Source: Paracyclopina nana (lineage: Eukaryota; Arthropoda; Copepoda; Cyclopoida; Cyclopettidae). From it: a DNA stretch of 64,000 nucleotides. Location: positions 6,336,501 to 6,400,500 of the forward strand of contig JAGUCH010000002.1 in the NCBI GenBank assembly GCA_019096065.1, in the 5' to 3' direction. Under the pieces are notes generated by a model. The model was not told the origin of the DNA. It saw only the letters and a list, made by a program, of their open reading frames with translations, and made no database searches. Shown one piece after another: positions 21,591 to 33,243 of the stretch; positions within the stretch are counted from its first letter, which is position 1, and every line of letters begins with the position of its first letter. Both the position numbers and the translations under genes were made by a program.

Positions 21591-22894
21591 TCAAGCAGTC
21601 TTCTCCAGATTCACAGATGTCCCATTGCCAAGCCGATTGTGCTTGGGAGCGAGCAATTTTTCCAGCTGGGAAAGAACGCTGGCAAACATGCGCGGTTCCA
21701 TATTGGCGCCAATCAAAGTGAGGAAGAACCAGTCCGACTGGCAAATCGCTGAGCAAATCTTCACACTTTTCTCCGAGGGAATCAGCATGTTGGCAGTCAA
21801 TCTCAGCAGCTCAGCCCTGATGGAAGTAAACAAGATGGTCGTGAGTCTGTAAATGAGGCCGATGCACGAAACGAAGGCAAGAAAGACCAGCCAAAAGAAG
21901 AGGAAGCAGTAGATCTTCTCGTTGAAGATGTTGATGGGCAGAACGCAGAGGCCATCAAAGTTCTGAATCGATCCAGAGGGGCCCTGCTTGACGAATGTGC
22001 ATTTGGCCACTTTCGGGAACACCAAATTCATGGGGTCGGCCCTGTCCTCAGGGTCCAGATTGGAAATGTTCCAAATGTAAGAGCCATACGTGGAGAACAT
22101 GCCATTGAAGAAAACATCCAGGAAGACAAGCTGGAAAATCACGTTGAACAAGTTGAGCCACTCGCACAATTGATACTTCAAAAAGTAGCCCCGATACCTT
22201 TAAAAAAATACGCCCAAATCACCCAAATCCATAAAAAGGCAGGGGAACAATAATTTACCTCTTTTTGCCAATATGGCCAGCCAAGAAATCGTTGATTTTC
22301 TCCACGCTAGCCTCCATTTCGGACTTGGCCATCGCGGGTTTGGGGAATCTCGGCATTCTGCCGTCAGGCACGGAAATGAACATGTAATCCGGGAAAACGT
22401 TGGCCAACCTTTGCTTTTCCCATTTGTGCCACAAAAATCTCGGGAAAATGAAGAGCAGCGCCTGGAAAATGAGGACGGGGCCTACCCACTGGTAATATTT
22501 GTGGTAAGTCACTTCTCCCGACTCATAGTCTGGCACACCTACTCCAGGATGGGCGGTTTCGCCTGCGAGGAGGACGATGTCTTGGCAATCCACAAAGCCT
22601 ATTTATTTATAGCGAGTTACCTTCCTGCTTGTCCAGTATTTTCCCAGGTAGGGTAAAAGTAGAGTGAATCCAGCAATATGTATCCATCAAAGATGTAGGA
22701 ATCTCCTCAACAATGCAATTAATGGGATCTCCCAAGAGCTGAGTGGCCACAGTGACCAGCGCGAAAAGAACCAAAATGGACACTGTGACCTTGGTATGAA
22801 GCCTGAAGATGACATCGTCGAGGGTATACTTGTCCCATCCGATTTGTACAAAGCTTTTGAAATACTCCAACAAATTCACAGACTTGTCAGACAT
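21591..22894 (-). CDS. Innexin, gap-junction channel protein
   Basis: Four-pass plasma-membrane subunit of invertebrate gap junctions or hemichannels. Three exons, 22894-22621, 22562-22259 and 22197-21591, give 394 aa. The introns are 58 and 61 bp. Family marks include LLGDPINC after the first membrane helix, the extracellular CWIHSTFTLPG, the diagnostic YHKYYQWV at the start of helix 2, and RGYFLKYQLCEWLN before helix 3. The final helix is followed by RLTTILFTSIRAELL. Two cysteines per extracellular loop are visible, as expected. The first splice could be read as a 22-bp intron; using the stronger TCCTCCTCGCAG acceptor gives a normal 58-bp intron in the same frame. Which innexin paralogue it is cannot be decided by eye. 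Confidence 0.95.
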
Positions 22895-23224
22895 GATGCA
22901 GTTACTCAGTGTGACTTAGTTGGCCCCGTTGATAAGAAATGCAAGATAATGATGAGAAGTAGAGTTATCTTTATTTACTGATTTTTTTGAAAACAGCTTT
23001 TGAGGCTTATCAATTCATTCAGTTCATTTAGACTACCTAACCAAAACCTAGCTAGTTCAGCTGGCAAATGGCTGTTCAGTGTGGTCTTCATAAACATTAG
23101 GCTTCAAAATTACACAAGGTTTTTTAATGAGGAGATAATATTCTAAAGAAGTGCAGTAACTCACAAAAATGTTTGGATGCTCCCAGTTGTTTTTAATGTA
23201 GAGTCGATCAGATTTCTTTTGCAC
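22895..23224. other. Upstream region of the innexin
   Basis: Short AT-rich interval expected to contain the innexin promoter. No individual element is supported. Confidence 0.3.
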
Positions 23225-23850
23225 GAAATGAAGACCAGGTTTGATGCCTACGCCTGGTCCTACAGCTGACCGTAACCAATTGTGTGACTGTACCAAGTCT
23301 GATCGTACTTGTTAGTACTGCCATAACAGACTGTACCTGGTCCTACAAGTCAGATTGTACTTGGTACTACCACCATGGCAGACCAAACCTGGTCCTACTG
23401 AGACAAACTTTCCCTGCTCCTATCACTATGACTGACCGTACCTGGTCCTTTTGGCAAAATATTCAACATAATTAAATAAGATCAATTTTCCTGGCTTTGT
23501 TAAAAGCCAATTTTCAGTTCGGCGAAAGATATGAAAGATAAGTAGGAGCTCATCTTGTTTTTCTTTTTTTTTTTTCAAATCAAGTTGCTCAAATCATAGC
23601 CAACGTAAAACATATTTCCCGGAAAGCTCATTTTAACTTAACTATTATTTAAGGGGAAAAAATCCTATCTGACATTTATATAACTCTGCTAGTAGGACCA
23701 AGTACAATGAGTAACTGTAGGACAAGGTACTATCTGCCATGGTACGTTCTGACTTGTAGGACCAAGTACGATCTGACCATTTGGACCGGGTAGGGTGTGT
23801 CACAGCAGCACCAATTACAGAGTGCTTTGGTAGAACCAAGTACGGTTTCC
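23225..23850. repeat. Inverted clusters of degenerate GTACCTGGTCCTA units
   Basis: From about 23225 to 23460 there are repeated units built on GTACCTGGTCCTAC with TGACCGTA or CAGACTGTA between them. From about 23690 to 23850 the complementary form TAGGACCAAGTAC recurs (for example GTAGGACCAAGTACGATCTG). The two clusters are opposite in orientation around an AT-rich spacer, the same design as the block at 2.2-3.3 kb but with a different unit. Confidence 0.6.
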
Positions 23851-23856
23851 CGATAA

Positions 23857-24012
23857 TAGCCCGGTTCCAACAAGGAAAATCAGCAAAGTCAGGAGACGTA
23901 ACTTGACTTTTTAGCATAGTCAGGTCACAGCTAGCTCGCGCGCTCAGCTCAACCTGACTTAACTGGTTTACCGTACTATACTATGCTGATTTTCCTTGTT
24001 GGAACCGGGCTA
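23857..24012. mobile_element. 156-bp MITE with 27-bp perfect terminal inverted repeats
   Basis: Termini GCCCGGTTCCAACAAGGAAA... (23859-23885) and its exact complement (23984-24010) are flanked on both sides by TA, the expected target duplication of a Tc1/mariner-type element. The interior is noncoding. It sits at the edge of, and probably inside, the inverted repeat cluster. The perfect termini suggest a recent insertion. Confidence 0.8.
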
Positions 24013-27000
24013 ATGTCATAAAACAATTATTTCTCCTCTCGGTGAGGTGTTTACTGGGGCGGAGATGAACAGGGCCTTAACTTTACGCGACTTTTCCATT
24101 TTTTGCGCTAGCATATCTTAGCCAAGAATCAAGGTTTTCACAACTGTATGCTACTTCATTCATACTGGTGACAAATTGCTGAGCATTTAACTGAGTCAGC
24201 AGGGGTGCCCACGGCCGCCGCCATTTTGAACATTGGCCATTCTTTTATTTCCGAAAAATCTTAGACAATCTTATCCGTCTTTGGCATCAGACCCCTGCTG
24301 AGCCCAAGTCTCTTCACCATATTTAAGACATGGGAACAAAGCTCAAGTTTCACCACTACCAACATTTCATTTTGTTTTATTTGAGCCATAAAAACGCAAA
24401 ATGCGAATGAAAAGGGCTCAAAAGATCAGGAAAGTATAGTAGTGGCATTTCAACATTAATGCATTCATCAGCAAAAGGATGCAGTGTGAACGCTGATTGT
24501 ACTGCTTCATGCTATAGGTTAATTCCTAAATGTAAACAACCCTATGGAGCAATTGGTATTTTTGATTAGCTGATTAAGTATGGCTTCACCAATAATGCAT
24601 GTGTGTTTTTTTGCGGTTGTCAGCAAAAGCTGACAAGCTTTCAGTCATCTCAGTTTGCATTCATCTTTAGCACTTCATTGCTTTTGTTGAATTTTTACAC
24701 AATGGAGGAGGGGATCCCTTTTGGCAAAACCCGACAATTGTAAGCACGTGAGCTTAGAAATTACAACAACCTCTAAATCAGGCCGAGACAAAGTAGAGAG
24801 TCTACATCATAAATCCCGTCTTTTGTTTCAAAACCTTCATTGAAAGGCATTCATGAAATGTCAGCTGATTGTACTACCTCTACACTTTAAAGAAAAGTTA
24901 GTTGGCGTTTCTCATAAGCAAAAGAGCTCTTTTCTTCAATGGGTGGGCTCGTAGTGAGCCTAATCATTTGATCCAAGCGGTTGCTGAAAATGCAAACCTT
25001 GTTACAGTTAGCATGTTATGGCGATTCCAATACTTGGATGAACACTATGGGAAAGGAATGTTTTGCGCTAAATGGGAGGCGTGTCAAGTTTGGCAGATGC
25101 ATCAAGTTTCCTCCTACGCCTTTTGACAGATTTCCTTATCAGCTGACATCTAAGAGACCACCTTGCTTTGGCCTACAGCATCTCATACTTCTTCTCATAA
25201 TTAGATGGAAACTGATCTCCTTCTTACCCGCCCAAGGCTTATAAACCACCGGGCTTACCATCAGCTGACAAATTGTAAACAAACGTGACACGTGGTCGCA
25301 AAATGGAGCTGCAAAAAAAATGCACGGCATTCAACGCGTCTGACCGAGACGCTGATGCGAAGTGCTCAAAACTGACTTTTCCACCCACACGATCCCACTA
25401 TGGCGGGATGAATTCTTTGCCCTTATTTGGAAAGCAAAGAGAGTTTTCCTTGAACGGCAGTAGTAAAATAACGGCCATCTTTAGGCAATTTTCAGACTTG
25501 AGAAACTCAGCAGAGCAAAGTGGCTCATCAGTCACCGCAATGCGCAACGTCCTAATACACAGGCAGTGAAGAAATACTGAATACTAAATCATCATCAAAG
25601 TGAACGAGGAACACACAGACAGGGTTTATTGGAGACCCATAAAACGCGAGTTTTATAGAGCTTACGACGACGACGACTCATCAGTAAAACAATGCGTGTG
25701 GCTTTGCCTTAATCGGTCATTAAACAATCTGCCAAGAAACGGGCAGTTCCCGACCTACCTGATAGGACAATAAACCCGACCAAAGGACAGGACTAAGTGA
25801 ACCGTGAAGTCATACAACAATAACTGTGTCGACACTCTGGAATGTGCACAAAATTTGGGGGCAAAAACTTCATTAGGCGCTCTTTTTCGCTCGCCTTCCA
25901 TAACTGCTTTGGCCGAGCATCTCAGCCGATTGCTTGATAGGGGCTCGAAAAACGATTCCACCCCGCGCTCTCGGGCTTCAAAATCAGTTTAAAAGTAGTC
26001 AGTTACAAATGACCGGATAATTAGCAGCTGAACCCCGCAATTAGAGGCGCGTCATTAGCATTCTAAATGTGCAGAATGATCAGTGTTTATTTTTCAAAAT
26101 TGCCTCAGGTCACCACTCAAAAAGGAAGATGTTAATTGCTCCCATCATTACCGAGGATGCCATATGCACGAAATCGCCTTTTGGCAACGACAACTGACAT
26201 GCCACGATGGAAATAAGGACGAATTTTCAATGTCCACGTTCTCATAGCGATTGGTGCGGAAAAAAGCTAAGTAAGCAACGCGATCAATAAAAACTTGACT
26301 TTTCACAAGACAAACAACCATCAGCTGATTGATGGGTGCAGTTGTGGTTTGAGGGAAAATCATGAAGTAGTTGATGATTGACAACCGCTTCCTTTTGGTT
26401 GAACCATTTTGACATGTTGTTTACCACACACAGTAGTAATTGATTTCACCAGGAAATCCCGTTTGCACTGTAACTTCGCCGGACTTATTAAGCAGTCCAA
26501 AATAATGATGACAGATTGTTTTGAAAAAAGCCACTTGACGTTTTTTTCCCAGCTTCTCAAAACAAAGGACAAAGGTAGGAATTTAGGACTCAAAAAAGAC
26601 CAACTTCAACGTCAGCCTGATGTCATCTCAAATGCCCAGCGAGTGAATAGTGGAAAGTAAATGCGGTTATTGCTTTTAATTTTTTCCGCATAGATTTCTG
26701 ATATTGTATCTGTGAGTGAATTGAGCAGGGGTTGCATCTCCATCCTCACTTGTCACAACATTAACCGTCTGCTTTATATCTCTGAGAAATTATTGACACA
26801 TGTGTGCACTTCGCGAGAGAGGAAGAAACAAACGTTCCGGAGTTTCAATGCTTATACCTTCTGCCTGCACTTTTCAATCAGACTGATCGGAGAAATTGGC
26901 AATTAAAATAGCTAGATGATTATCTGGTGATTTAGAGCCCAGGTAAAAAAGACGTAATAATAACAACGGGAAACATATCTCGCTGCGGATGTTTGCTAAG

Positions 27001-29319
27001 CACTGTCATCACCTGCCAGTTAAATCCTCCAGCTGATGATTATCTCCAAGCACGACCAAATATTAATTTGCCCATAGTGCACACAACAGCCTAGTATTCA
27101 TGCACTGTGAGCAATACCAAGCACATGAACTGATCTGCTGTCAGCTTCACTCATGGATTTTTAAAAGCAAAGGTTCCGCTAAAGAAACATGACGGAGGTT
27201 TTTTATCCTTCTTTCCCCCACAGTGGTAGTTTTTCACATGAAATTGAATTGCTCGAGCCCATAGCCAAAAGGTATCATTTTTCATAAATACAGCCCACTT
27301 TCATGGCCTATTCAGAAGAATGCAACAACGGGAGAACCAAAATTGGAAAATAATTATAATTCACTGAGCCCCTAATTTGTGCCTTATGAACCAGCAAGCA
27401 GTGGACTCAAATTCATCATAGTTACCAATGTTGCTTCCAGCAATTTCATATTTACTTAAGTCACAGGCCTTTTCCGAACCAGGGCAATAAATAGAGAGGG
27501 TGCGCCACTCTGCTTGCTCAGTTTTGCTGAAATAGACTAATTTCACAGCTTTCTTACGTATTCTGCCATTTGGCGGTGGGCAGGCACATGCTAGCAGAGA
27601 TGCTGCCATTGAACAAATGATTCTTCAAAATTCATCGATTTGCACCATAAGCACATATTTCTAGCTCGTGCAGGTACAAATCTTAGTTTTTTTCCCACCA
27701 ACATAACTCATTCTTGTTAAGAAAAATTTTAAAAATCATTTAATAAACGATCCATATCTGCTTTCCCACTCCCACTTTTTCTTCTCCCCTCTCTCACTTT
27801 CTTCAGTGTAGCCAGATAAAACCAAAAATAGTCATAAAGTTTACAGAAAAGCCAATTTTTAGAATAACTATTTGCAAAATTGCTACTTTAAGGCTTGCGT
27901 TTTCCCAGTTTTTCCATGCCAGTACAACAACTATAGCATGGCAATCATGATTACCAGAAAATTTTGTTTCCTCAACTTATTACAAATAATGGCTTATTTG
28001 CTGAAAAATTGGCCATTTTTATTGAACCCACACCAGATGAACTTTTTTGTTTTGAACTCACACAGAGCAGAGCTACAAAAAGTAAGGCTATTTATTCTGA
28101 TTTGATCCATCATGCTCAGGTCTGGATATGATGTGACTCATGATCCAAAATTCCTTGACTTTCAAGAATCTTACTCAAAATGGTACCAATCTAATCCTTG
28201 AATCAATTGTGCTGTTACAAGCTCAAAATGAGCACTTTCTTTGCCATTTTGTTCCCAACAATTCCAAAAAACGTTTTGTTTACTTTTAGTCAGAAGCACT
28301 ATTTTTTTTGCAATTGCTAGGCGCGCTTACACGCACGTGAATTTTGTTGATAACAGTGTTTTAGATGTGGTTTCTTTAAGTCGAGTTAATCAGAGCAATT
28401 GGCTTTTTTCCAAACAAAAAGTCGATTGTTGTCAAAAGCCATACTGATAACTCTAACAAGACTGCACATCAATTTGAGTGGGAAATTCAAAAAAGAAAAC
28501 AATTTTTTTAGAGCTCATATTTTAAATTCTAGAATTGTAATCCAAGTTTTTTTAGATCCATTCATCATTTTGAGGGACAGAAGAAGAAATAGCAGGGACA
28601 TTTTCTTGCTCAAGGCAAGATACAAGGCTTCATTTAAGTGGCCAAACGCATACGCTCGTTTTTTAGTCAGTACTTGTTGTTGTTAGTCAAACTGAGTTTA
28701 TTATACTCTTTACTCAATTTACTGCTCTGTTCCGAACGTAGTGAACGCGAACTTCCATGTAATCTCCGAGCAGAATTGCGGAGACATAATATCGTGAATG
28801 ATTCACGCGCAAATCTCAGTTTACAAAATAAATATGTCCTACCTCATATGAGATGATCCAATAAGTCTTTGATTTTCACACTGCACTGCGCATTGATGTT
28901 TTTGTTGCTGATCCACCAGAAGTACGTACTTGTCCTTTAAGCAGATGAATGAAGAAATTCACTATGAGCGATCAGAATTCAGACTGAACCGCAGCCGGAA
29001 TCTCAGTCTCAGATTCTCAATCGAATAACTTACTTAAAACTGAGAGATGTGCGGGCGGAATCATGAGAGGTTTCGAGAGATGATAAACGAACTTTTACGC
29101 TCTTTAAAGCACAACAGATATCTCTAAGCTAAGTTGACGCTACGCTCTTTGCTAAATCCACAAGTCTGTTATTGGATTTCTGTGATTAGTGCACTGTAAG
29201 ATATTTGAATATAGAAAGCCCAATGCGGATGCCCTTCAAGAATATTTTCCATTATGGAAAAATGAACAGTAAAACATTTTGATACATGCAAATATGGCAC
29301 TCTGTGTTCAAAGTGTTCA
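24013..29319. other. Gene-poor region between innexin and Rae1
   Basis: About 5.3 kb, AT-rich, with no confident gene. Only the ORF at 27361-27609 looks at all coding-like. There are frequent TCAGCTGA words but no clear tandem array. It probably contains distal regulatory DNA or old decayed repeats. Confidence 0.4.
27361..27609 (-). CDS. Hypothetical 82-aa ORF
   Basis: An ATG-initiated frame begins MAASLLACACPPPNGRIRKK and ends WFIRHKLGAQ, with a mixed polar composition and several cysteines. It has no recognisable domain, no clear signal peptide and no obvious promoter. It could be a small gene or chance. Confidence 0.2.
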   Translation of the reverse strand: MAASLLACACPPPNGRIRKKAVKLVYFSKTEQAEWRTLSIYCPGSEKACDLSKYEIAGSNIGNYDEFESTACWFIRHKLGAQ

Positions 29320-29325
29320 TTTATT
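29320..29325 (-). terminator. Poly(A) signal of Rae1
   Basis: AATAAA on the minus strand about 30 bases beyond the Rae1 stop codon, which predicts a very short 3' UTR. Confidence 0.6.
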
Positions 29326-29355
29326 TCCGATCAGAGAACATTCATTACACCATTA

Positions 29356-30654
29356 TTACTTCTGCCTGGGCTTGAGATCTTCATAACACTGACGCAAAAA
29401 GATGTAGTTCTTCTTTTGAGGGCTGTAATATTCATGACCTCTGGACCAGTCATAGCTCACAGCATAAGCAAATATCTACAGAAACCAAGCACATAAACAA
29501 CGTTTTTAAAAGGACTAAAGGCATGAAGAGTGAAAATCAGTACCTGGCCATTGCTGTTAAAGGCGCAACAAGTAATGGGTTGCTCCATCGCTTCTGAGGT
29601 TTTGAGCTTTGTACGAGCATCTTTGTCCCAAAAGGAGAATCTGCCATCAGATCCAACCGTGGCCAAAGTGCCATGAATGGGATGAAATGCTATGTCATTG
29701 ACAGCATAGATATCCTGGAAGCCATTCGTAACTCCATTAGAGCGGTGACACTTGAATGTGAAGTTGTCTTTAGGATTTTGTGCATTGGCATACTGGATAG
29801 CTACCCTGCCTTCAATGCTACCCAAGGCAAATCCTGTAAATTAAGAAATCAATCAAGCATTAAATTGGTACAAGTTAATCTAAGACTGACCTGTTGGCTG
29901 GGGAGGTGACTTTTTGTCTCTGAAAATTGAGATACATCGATGCTGGTATTTCAAAGGGGGCTCTACCCGCTTGTATTCTTTGGGCTGGCCTTCAAGAGAA
30001 TAAATAATGAGGCCACGACCAGCTGTCCCCACAACAGCCATGGGATAGTCAACATCTGCAGCATAACACCGTTCACCAATGTCAATAGTCATGATTGGAT
30101 TGGGGCTGCGAGTGTCCCAAAACTTGAGAGTTTTGTCCCATGAGCCTGTCATCAAGGCAGTATAGTTAGGAGCTTTCACCCACCGGATAACTTTGATGGG
30201 GGCATCATGCTGAGCCACTTGCATGGTCTGATTAGAAGCCAAGTCCCAAACCTTCACTTGCTTGTCACAAGAAGCCATAAAAACTTTGGAGCCGTCATCA
30301 TGCCAGCAAACATCCAAAACTGGGCCCTGTTTTTGAAAACCCGTTTTGAGTTCATTCTTAATTCAAAACAATGATCAGCCTTACCTGCATGCTTTGCATG
30401 CTCTTTGGGACACTCTGCCCATTACCCTGGATTTCCCAGCATCGGACATTGTTGTCCCAAGAGCCAGCAATCAGGAATGATGTATTTGCCACTGATGGTG
30501 GTGAAAATCTTAAGCAAGAAATGGAGTCATCAGGAGGGTTGGTCACTTCTACATCTTTCATCGGATTCGGCTGATTGCCGAGGCCAAGACTGATGCCACC
30601 ATTCGTGTTATTTCCAAAGCCTCCAGAGGAACCAAATGAGCTCTGGCCAAACAT
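29356..30654 (-). CDS. Rae1: mRNA export factor Rae1 (Gle2)
   Basis: WD-repeat beta-propeller that binds nucleoporin Nup98 at the nuclear pore and helps messenger RNA export; it also acts in the mitotic spindle. Four exons, 30654-30385, 30326-29891, 29833-29544 and 29475-29356, give 371 aa, near the usual 350-370. The N terminus is glycine- and FG-rich ([16 protein letters not shown]), followed by the conserved [22 protein letters not shown]-type repeats follow, for example [43 protein letters not shown] and [14 protein letters not shown]. The C terminus ends [16 protein letters not shown] before a short tail. It is head-to-head with the Reeler gene, with about 300 bp between starts. Confidence 0.97.
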
Positions 30655-30959
30655 GGTGTAAGCACTAATTCCTCAACAATTCAGCTCATTACAGCCTTGG
30701 CTCAAAAGTTAACGGCTTGTCCACTTCACGGGAAAATTTGCTTTTGTATTTTGTAATTTTTGTTTTTAAGGCTGCTCGAATTTTAGCTCGATTTAAACGC
30801 GATTTCCCGAGTCAACAAAAGTGGGGCAAAATTAAAGGGGGTAGTCCTCACCCTTCAAATTGGTGGCGATTGATACTCTTTTACCTGCGATAGCTCATAA
30901 CAACCAAAAATAGCATTGTGAAGCGTCCTGTTATGGCCAATGACAAAATCCTCGCTATA

Positions 30960-31496
30960 ATGAAGCCATTCTTCATTTTCTTGGCGACTTTGGCACTTGT
31001 TAATGGATTCCCAAATGGAGCTCCTTCTCAAGCATGTCACACAATGACTCCTCAACATAGTGGAATCAAATTTGATGGATCATCTGGACTCCTCAAAGCG
31101 CAGTTACAAGGATCGACAATAAATGTGACTATGTCATCACATGTTGCATTCAAAGGTAACAAAATTAGGCTAGCTATGAAGCCTTCCAGCTACATATACT
31201 TACCACATTATTACTTAGGATTCATCATCCAAGGAAGAGACAATGGGGACAACATTCTTGGGAGCTTCAACCCAGACCCAAATGGAATTTATCAACTTAT
31301 GAAATGCAATGGCGTTGAAGGAAGTAGCATCACCCATGTTAATCCTCAGAGCAAAAATGTTGTTAGCGGACTGTGGAATATTCCTGATGATTTCAATGGC
31401 GATGTCATATTCAAAGCCACCATTGTCTATCGATACAACAAGGGACAAAAATTTCAAGTGGCTCCAACCTTTCGAATTCAGAACAACATTCCATAG
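30960..31496 (+). CDS. Secreted Reeler-domain protein (putative defence protein)
   Basis: Single-exon gene. From the ATG at 30960 it has 178 aa; two in-frame upstream ATGs exist (30918, 30933). I prefer 30960 because it opens directly into a signal peptide (MKPFFIFLATLALVNG). The mature part begins FPNGAPSQACHTMTPQHSGI, the signature of the Reeler domain, and continues with the expected YYLGFIIQGRD and GLWNIPDDFNGDVIFKATIV blocks. Small proteins of this type are secreted and, in insects, are induced by bacterial challenge and called putative defence proteins. The role here is inferred from that family. A consensus AATAAA lies about 25 bases beyond the stop codon. Confidence 0.9.
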   Translation: MKPFFIFLATLALVNGFPNGAPSQACHTMTPQHSGIKFDGSSGLLKAQLQGSTINVTMSSHVAFKGNKIRLAMKPSSYIYLPHYYLGFIIQGRDNGDNILGSFNPDPNGIYQLMKCNGVEGSSITHVNPQSKNVVSGLWNIPDDFNGDVIFKATIVYRYNKGQKFQVAPTFRIQNNIP

Positions 31497-31521
31497 AGAA
31501 CCAAGCATGTTCAGAGTTCCA

Positions 31522-31527
31522 AATAAA
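31522..31527 (+). terminator. Poly(A) signal of the Reeler gene
   Basis: AATAAA 26 bases after the stop codon on the + strand. Confidence 0.6.
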
Positions 31528-31944
31528 AAGTTAGTGACCTAACTGCAGAATTGACATCATTTTTAAGCATGCGGTTTATAAGTGCATATCAGGCTAACTT
31601 TATGTAAGGCATAATGCTAAATTGCATCAAAATATCTTGCGCTCAAGAGGGGCCAAATTCCACGAGATGGGCATAAGCTTTCCTTTGCTAAATGCATATA
31701 TTGCGCGACGACCAACACATCCTATGTACTTTACATGTATACTTTTTGCCCCCTATTTACCCATCACTTACATGTCCTCATTTATTTGTTGCCATCATAC
31801 ATACGAAGTGCAGCAATAAGTTTTGGCGTGCACTGAGGGGCAAAATTGATCATGAATAGCAACTGGCCCACTTTTGTCGCAGTAAGCCACTTAGAGAAAT
31901 TTTTCTGTCTAGTCCAAGTGTAGTAAGTGAAAAGCAACAGCAAC

Positions 31945-33234
31945 ATGACTGTCCAATTTGAGCACAAACAAATGGTGGGTGATATTGATAAATATCAACT
32001 AACCCCTTAACAAATTCATTTTCAATAGAGCTCTCAATCATCGTCGGAGAAGAGGCCCCATTGGAAGTATACTTGGTTAGCAACTTTTCTGGTTGTTGTT
32101 GCCAGCCTCATTTTTACGGCTAGCAATTTCGTGGTCAAGTCGGAGGCCCTCAATTCTGAGGAAGTCCTCCTTGTGAGGTCGATTCTTCAAGCTGTGATAT
32201 TGGGAGTCATTGGTAAACTAAGAGGAGACAACATGTGGCCAAGCGAAGGCTCAAACGAGCAGATAAAGAAAATCAGAAGCAGCCTCGTCTTTTCAGGGCT
32301 TGCTGGTATTTTTACTCATTTCAAATACTGTTGCCACCTAGGCGAACGCCGCCACTTCTTTTAGCTTCAACAGTCAGTTTTTTGTGTTACTACGCTGTTC
32401 AACAAATAGCCTTGGGAGATGCTATGGCAATAGTGTTTGCTGCTCCCTTATTCACGCTTCTTTTTGAATGGGCATTATTTCAAAGACCCAAAGGAATGGG
32501 TTTAAAGGTCGTGTCATCTTTGGTGCTGATTACCGGTGTGATTCTCGTCATTCAGCCGCCTTTTCTCTATTTTGACCGAGATGAGGTAAGAAGGACACCA
32601 TCAGCAGTACTCAACCTTCACTGAAAAATGATAGATTGACAACATTACCATATCAACCTCAGAAGTGATATTGCCGGAGCAATCGTCAATTTTGAAATAT
32701 GCTGGCATCACTGCAGCATTGGGAGCTGCAATCATAGGAGGCCTCAACAATATTTCAGCTTGGTATGCTTCTTCGTTTGGCAGGCTCAATGCAGTGGTCA
32801 TCGCCTTTTACAGCGGCCTTGGTGGCCTCTTTTTGTCGGTCACTATTGGTGCATTCCGAGGATCAAAGCAAGTTTTCACTTGAGACCACTGATATCCCCA
32901 AAAATTAACGCACACTTGTTGCAGCAATCGAATCATGTCTGGCCGGCTGACTAGCATCGATGGTGACACTTGGGGATGGATTATTTTCATTGCTCTTCTA
33001 AGCATGATTGGCTTTTGGGCACAAACTGCTTCGCTGCAATGGATCGATGCTTCCGCCCTGAGCTCCCTGAAAGCCCTTGAAATACTTTTTGCATATTCGG
33101 TGCAAATTCTCGTAATGGGACAGACAGCAAGCTCAATGGCAATTATTGGATCATCGCTTGTCATGGCTGGCGTCATAGGAATCAGATTGGCAGAGAAAAT
33201 ACTAACATGGCTTGAAAGTTTGCAATCATATTGA
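31945..33234 (+). CDS. SLC35G-like EamA-family membrane transporter
   Basis: Ten-helix drug/metabolite-type transporter related to SLC35G1 (TMEM20). Five exons, 31945-31974, 32029-32305, 32365-32585, 32635-32867 and 32925-33234, join to 356 aa. The introns are 49-59 bp. The first exon codes only for MTVQFEHKQM. Characteristic stretches are YAVQQIALGDAMAIVFAAPL, GVILVIQPPFLYF and, in the second half, AGITAALGAAIIGGLNNISA and ALEILFAYSVQIL. The last intron appears to start with GC (GCAAGT) instead of GT; this is the only reading that keeps the frame. Physiological substrate is unknown; the mammalian relative has been linked to calcium homeostasis at the ER and plasma membrane. Its AATAAA overlaps the stop codon, 10 bp from the convergent GINS2 stop. 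Confidence 0.88.
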
Positions 33235-33239
33235 ATAAA
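33234..33239 (+). terminator. Poly(A) signal overlapping the transporter stop codon
   Basis: TGAATAAA: the final A of the stop codon is the first base of AATAAA. The 3' UTR must therefore run into the 3' end of the convergent GINS2 gene. Confidence 0.6.
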
Positions 33240-33243
33240 CTTG

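Noticed and set aside
22599-22620. A 22-bp intron in the innexin gene
   Set aside because: The frame would allow it, but such introns are not expected in animals. A 58-bp intron with a much better acceptor (TCCTCCTCGCAG) gives the same frame and a better family match.
32306-32924. Apparent frameshifts suggesting the SLC35G-like gene is a pseudogene
   Set aside because: Short introns of 59, 49 and 57 bp restore one continuous frame; the last needs a GC donor. No disruption remains.
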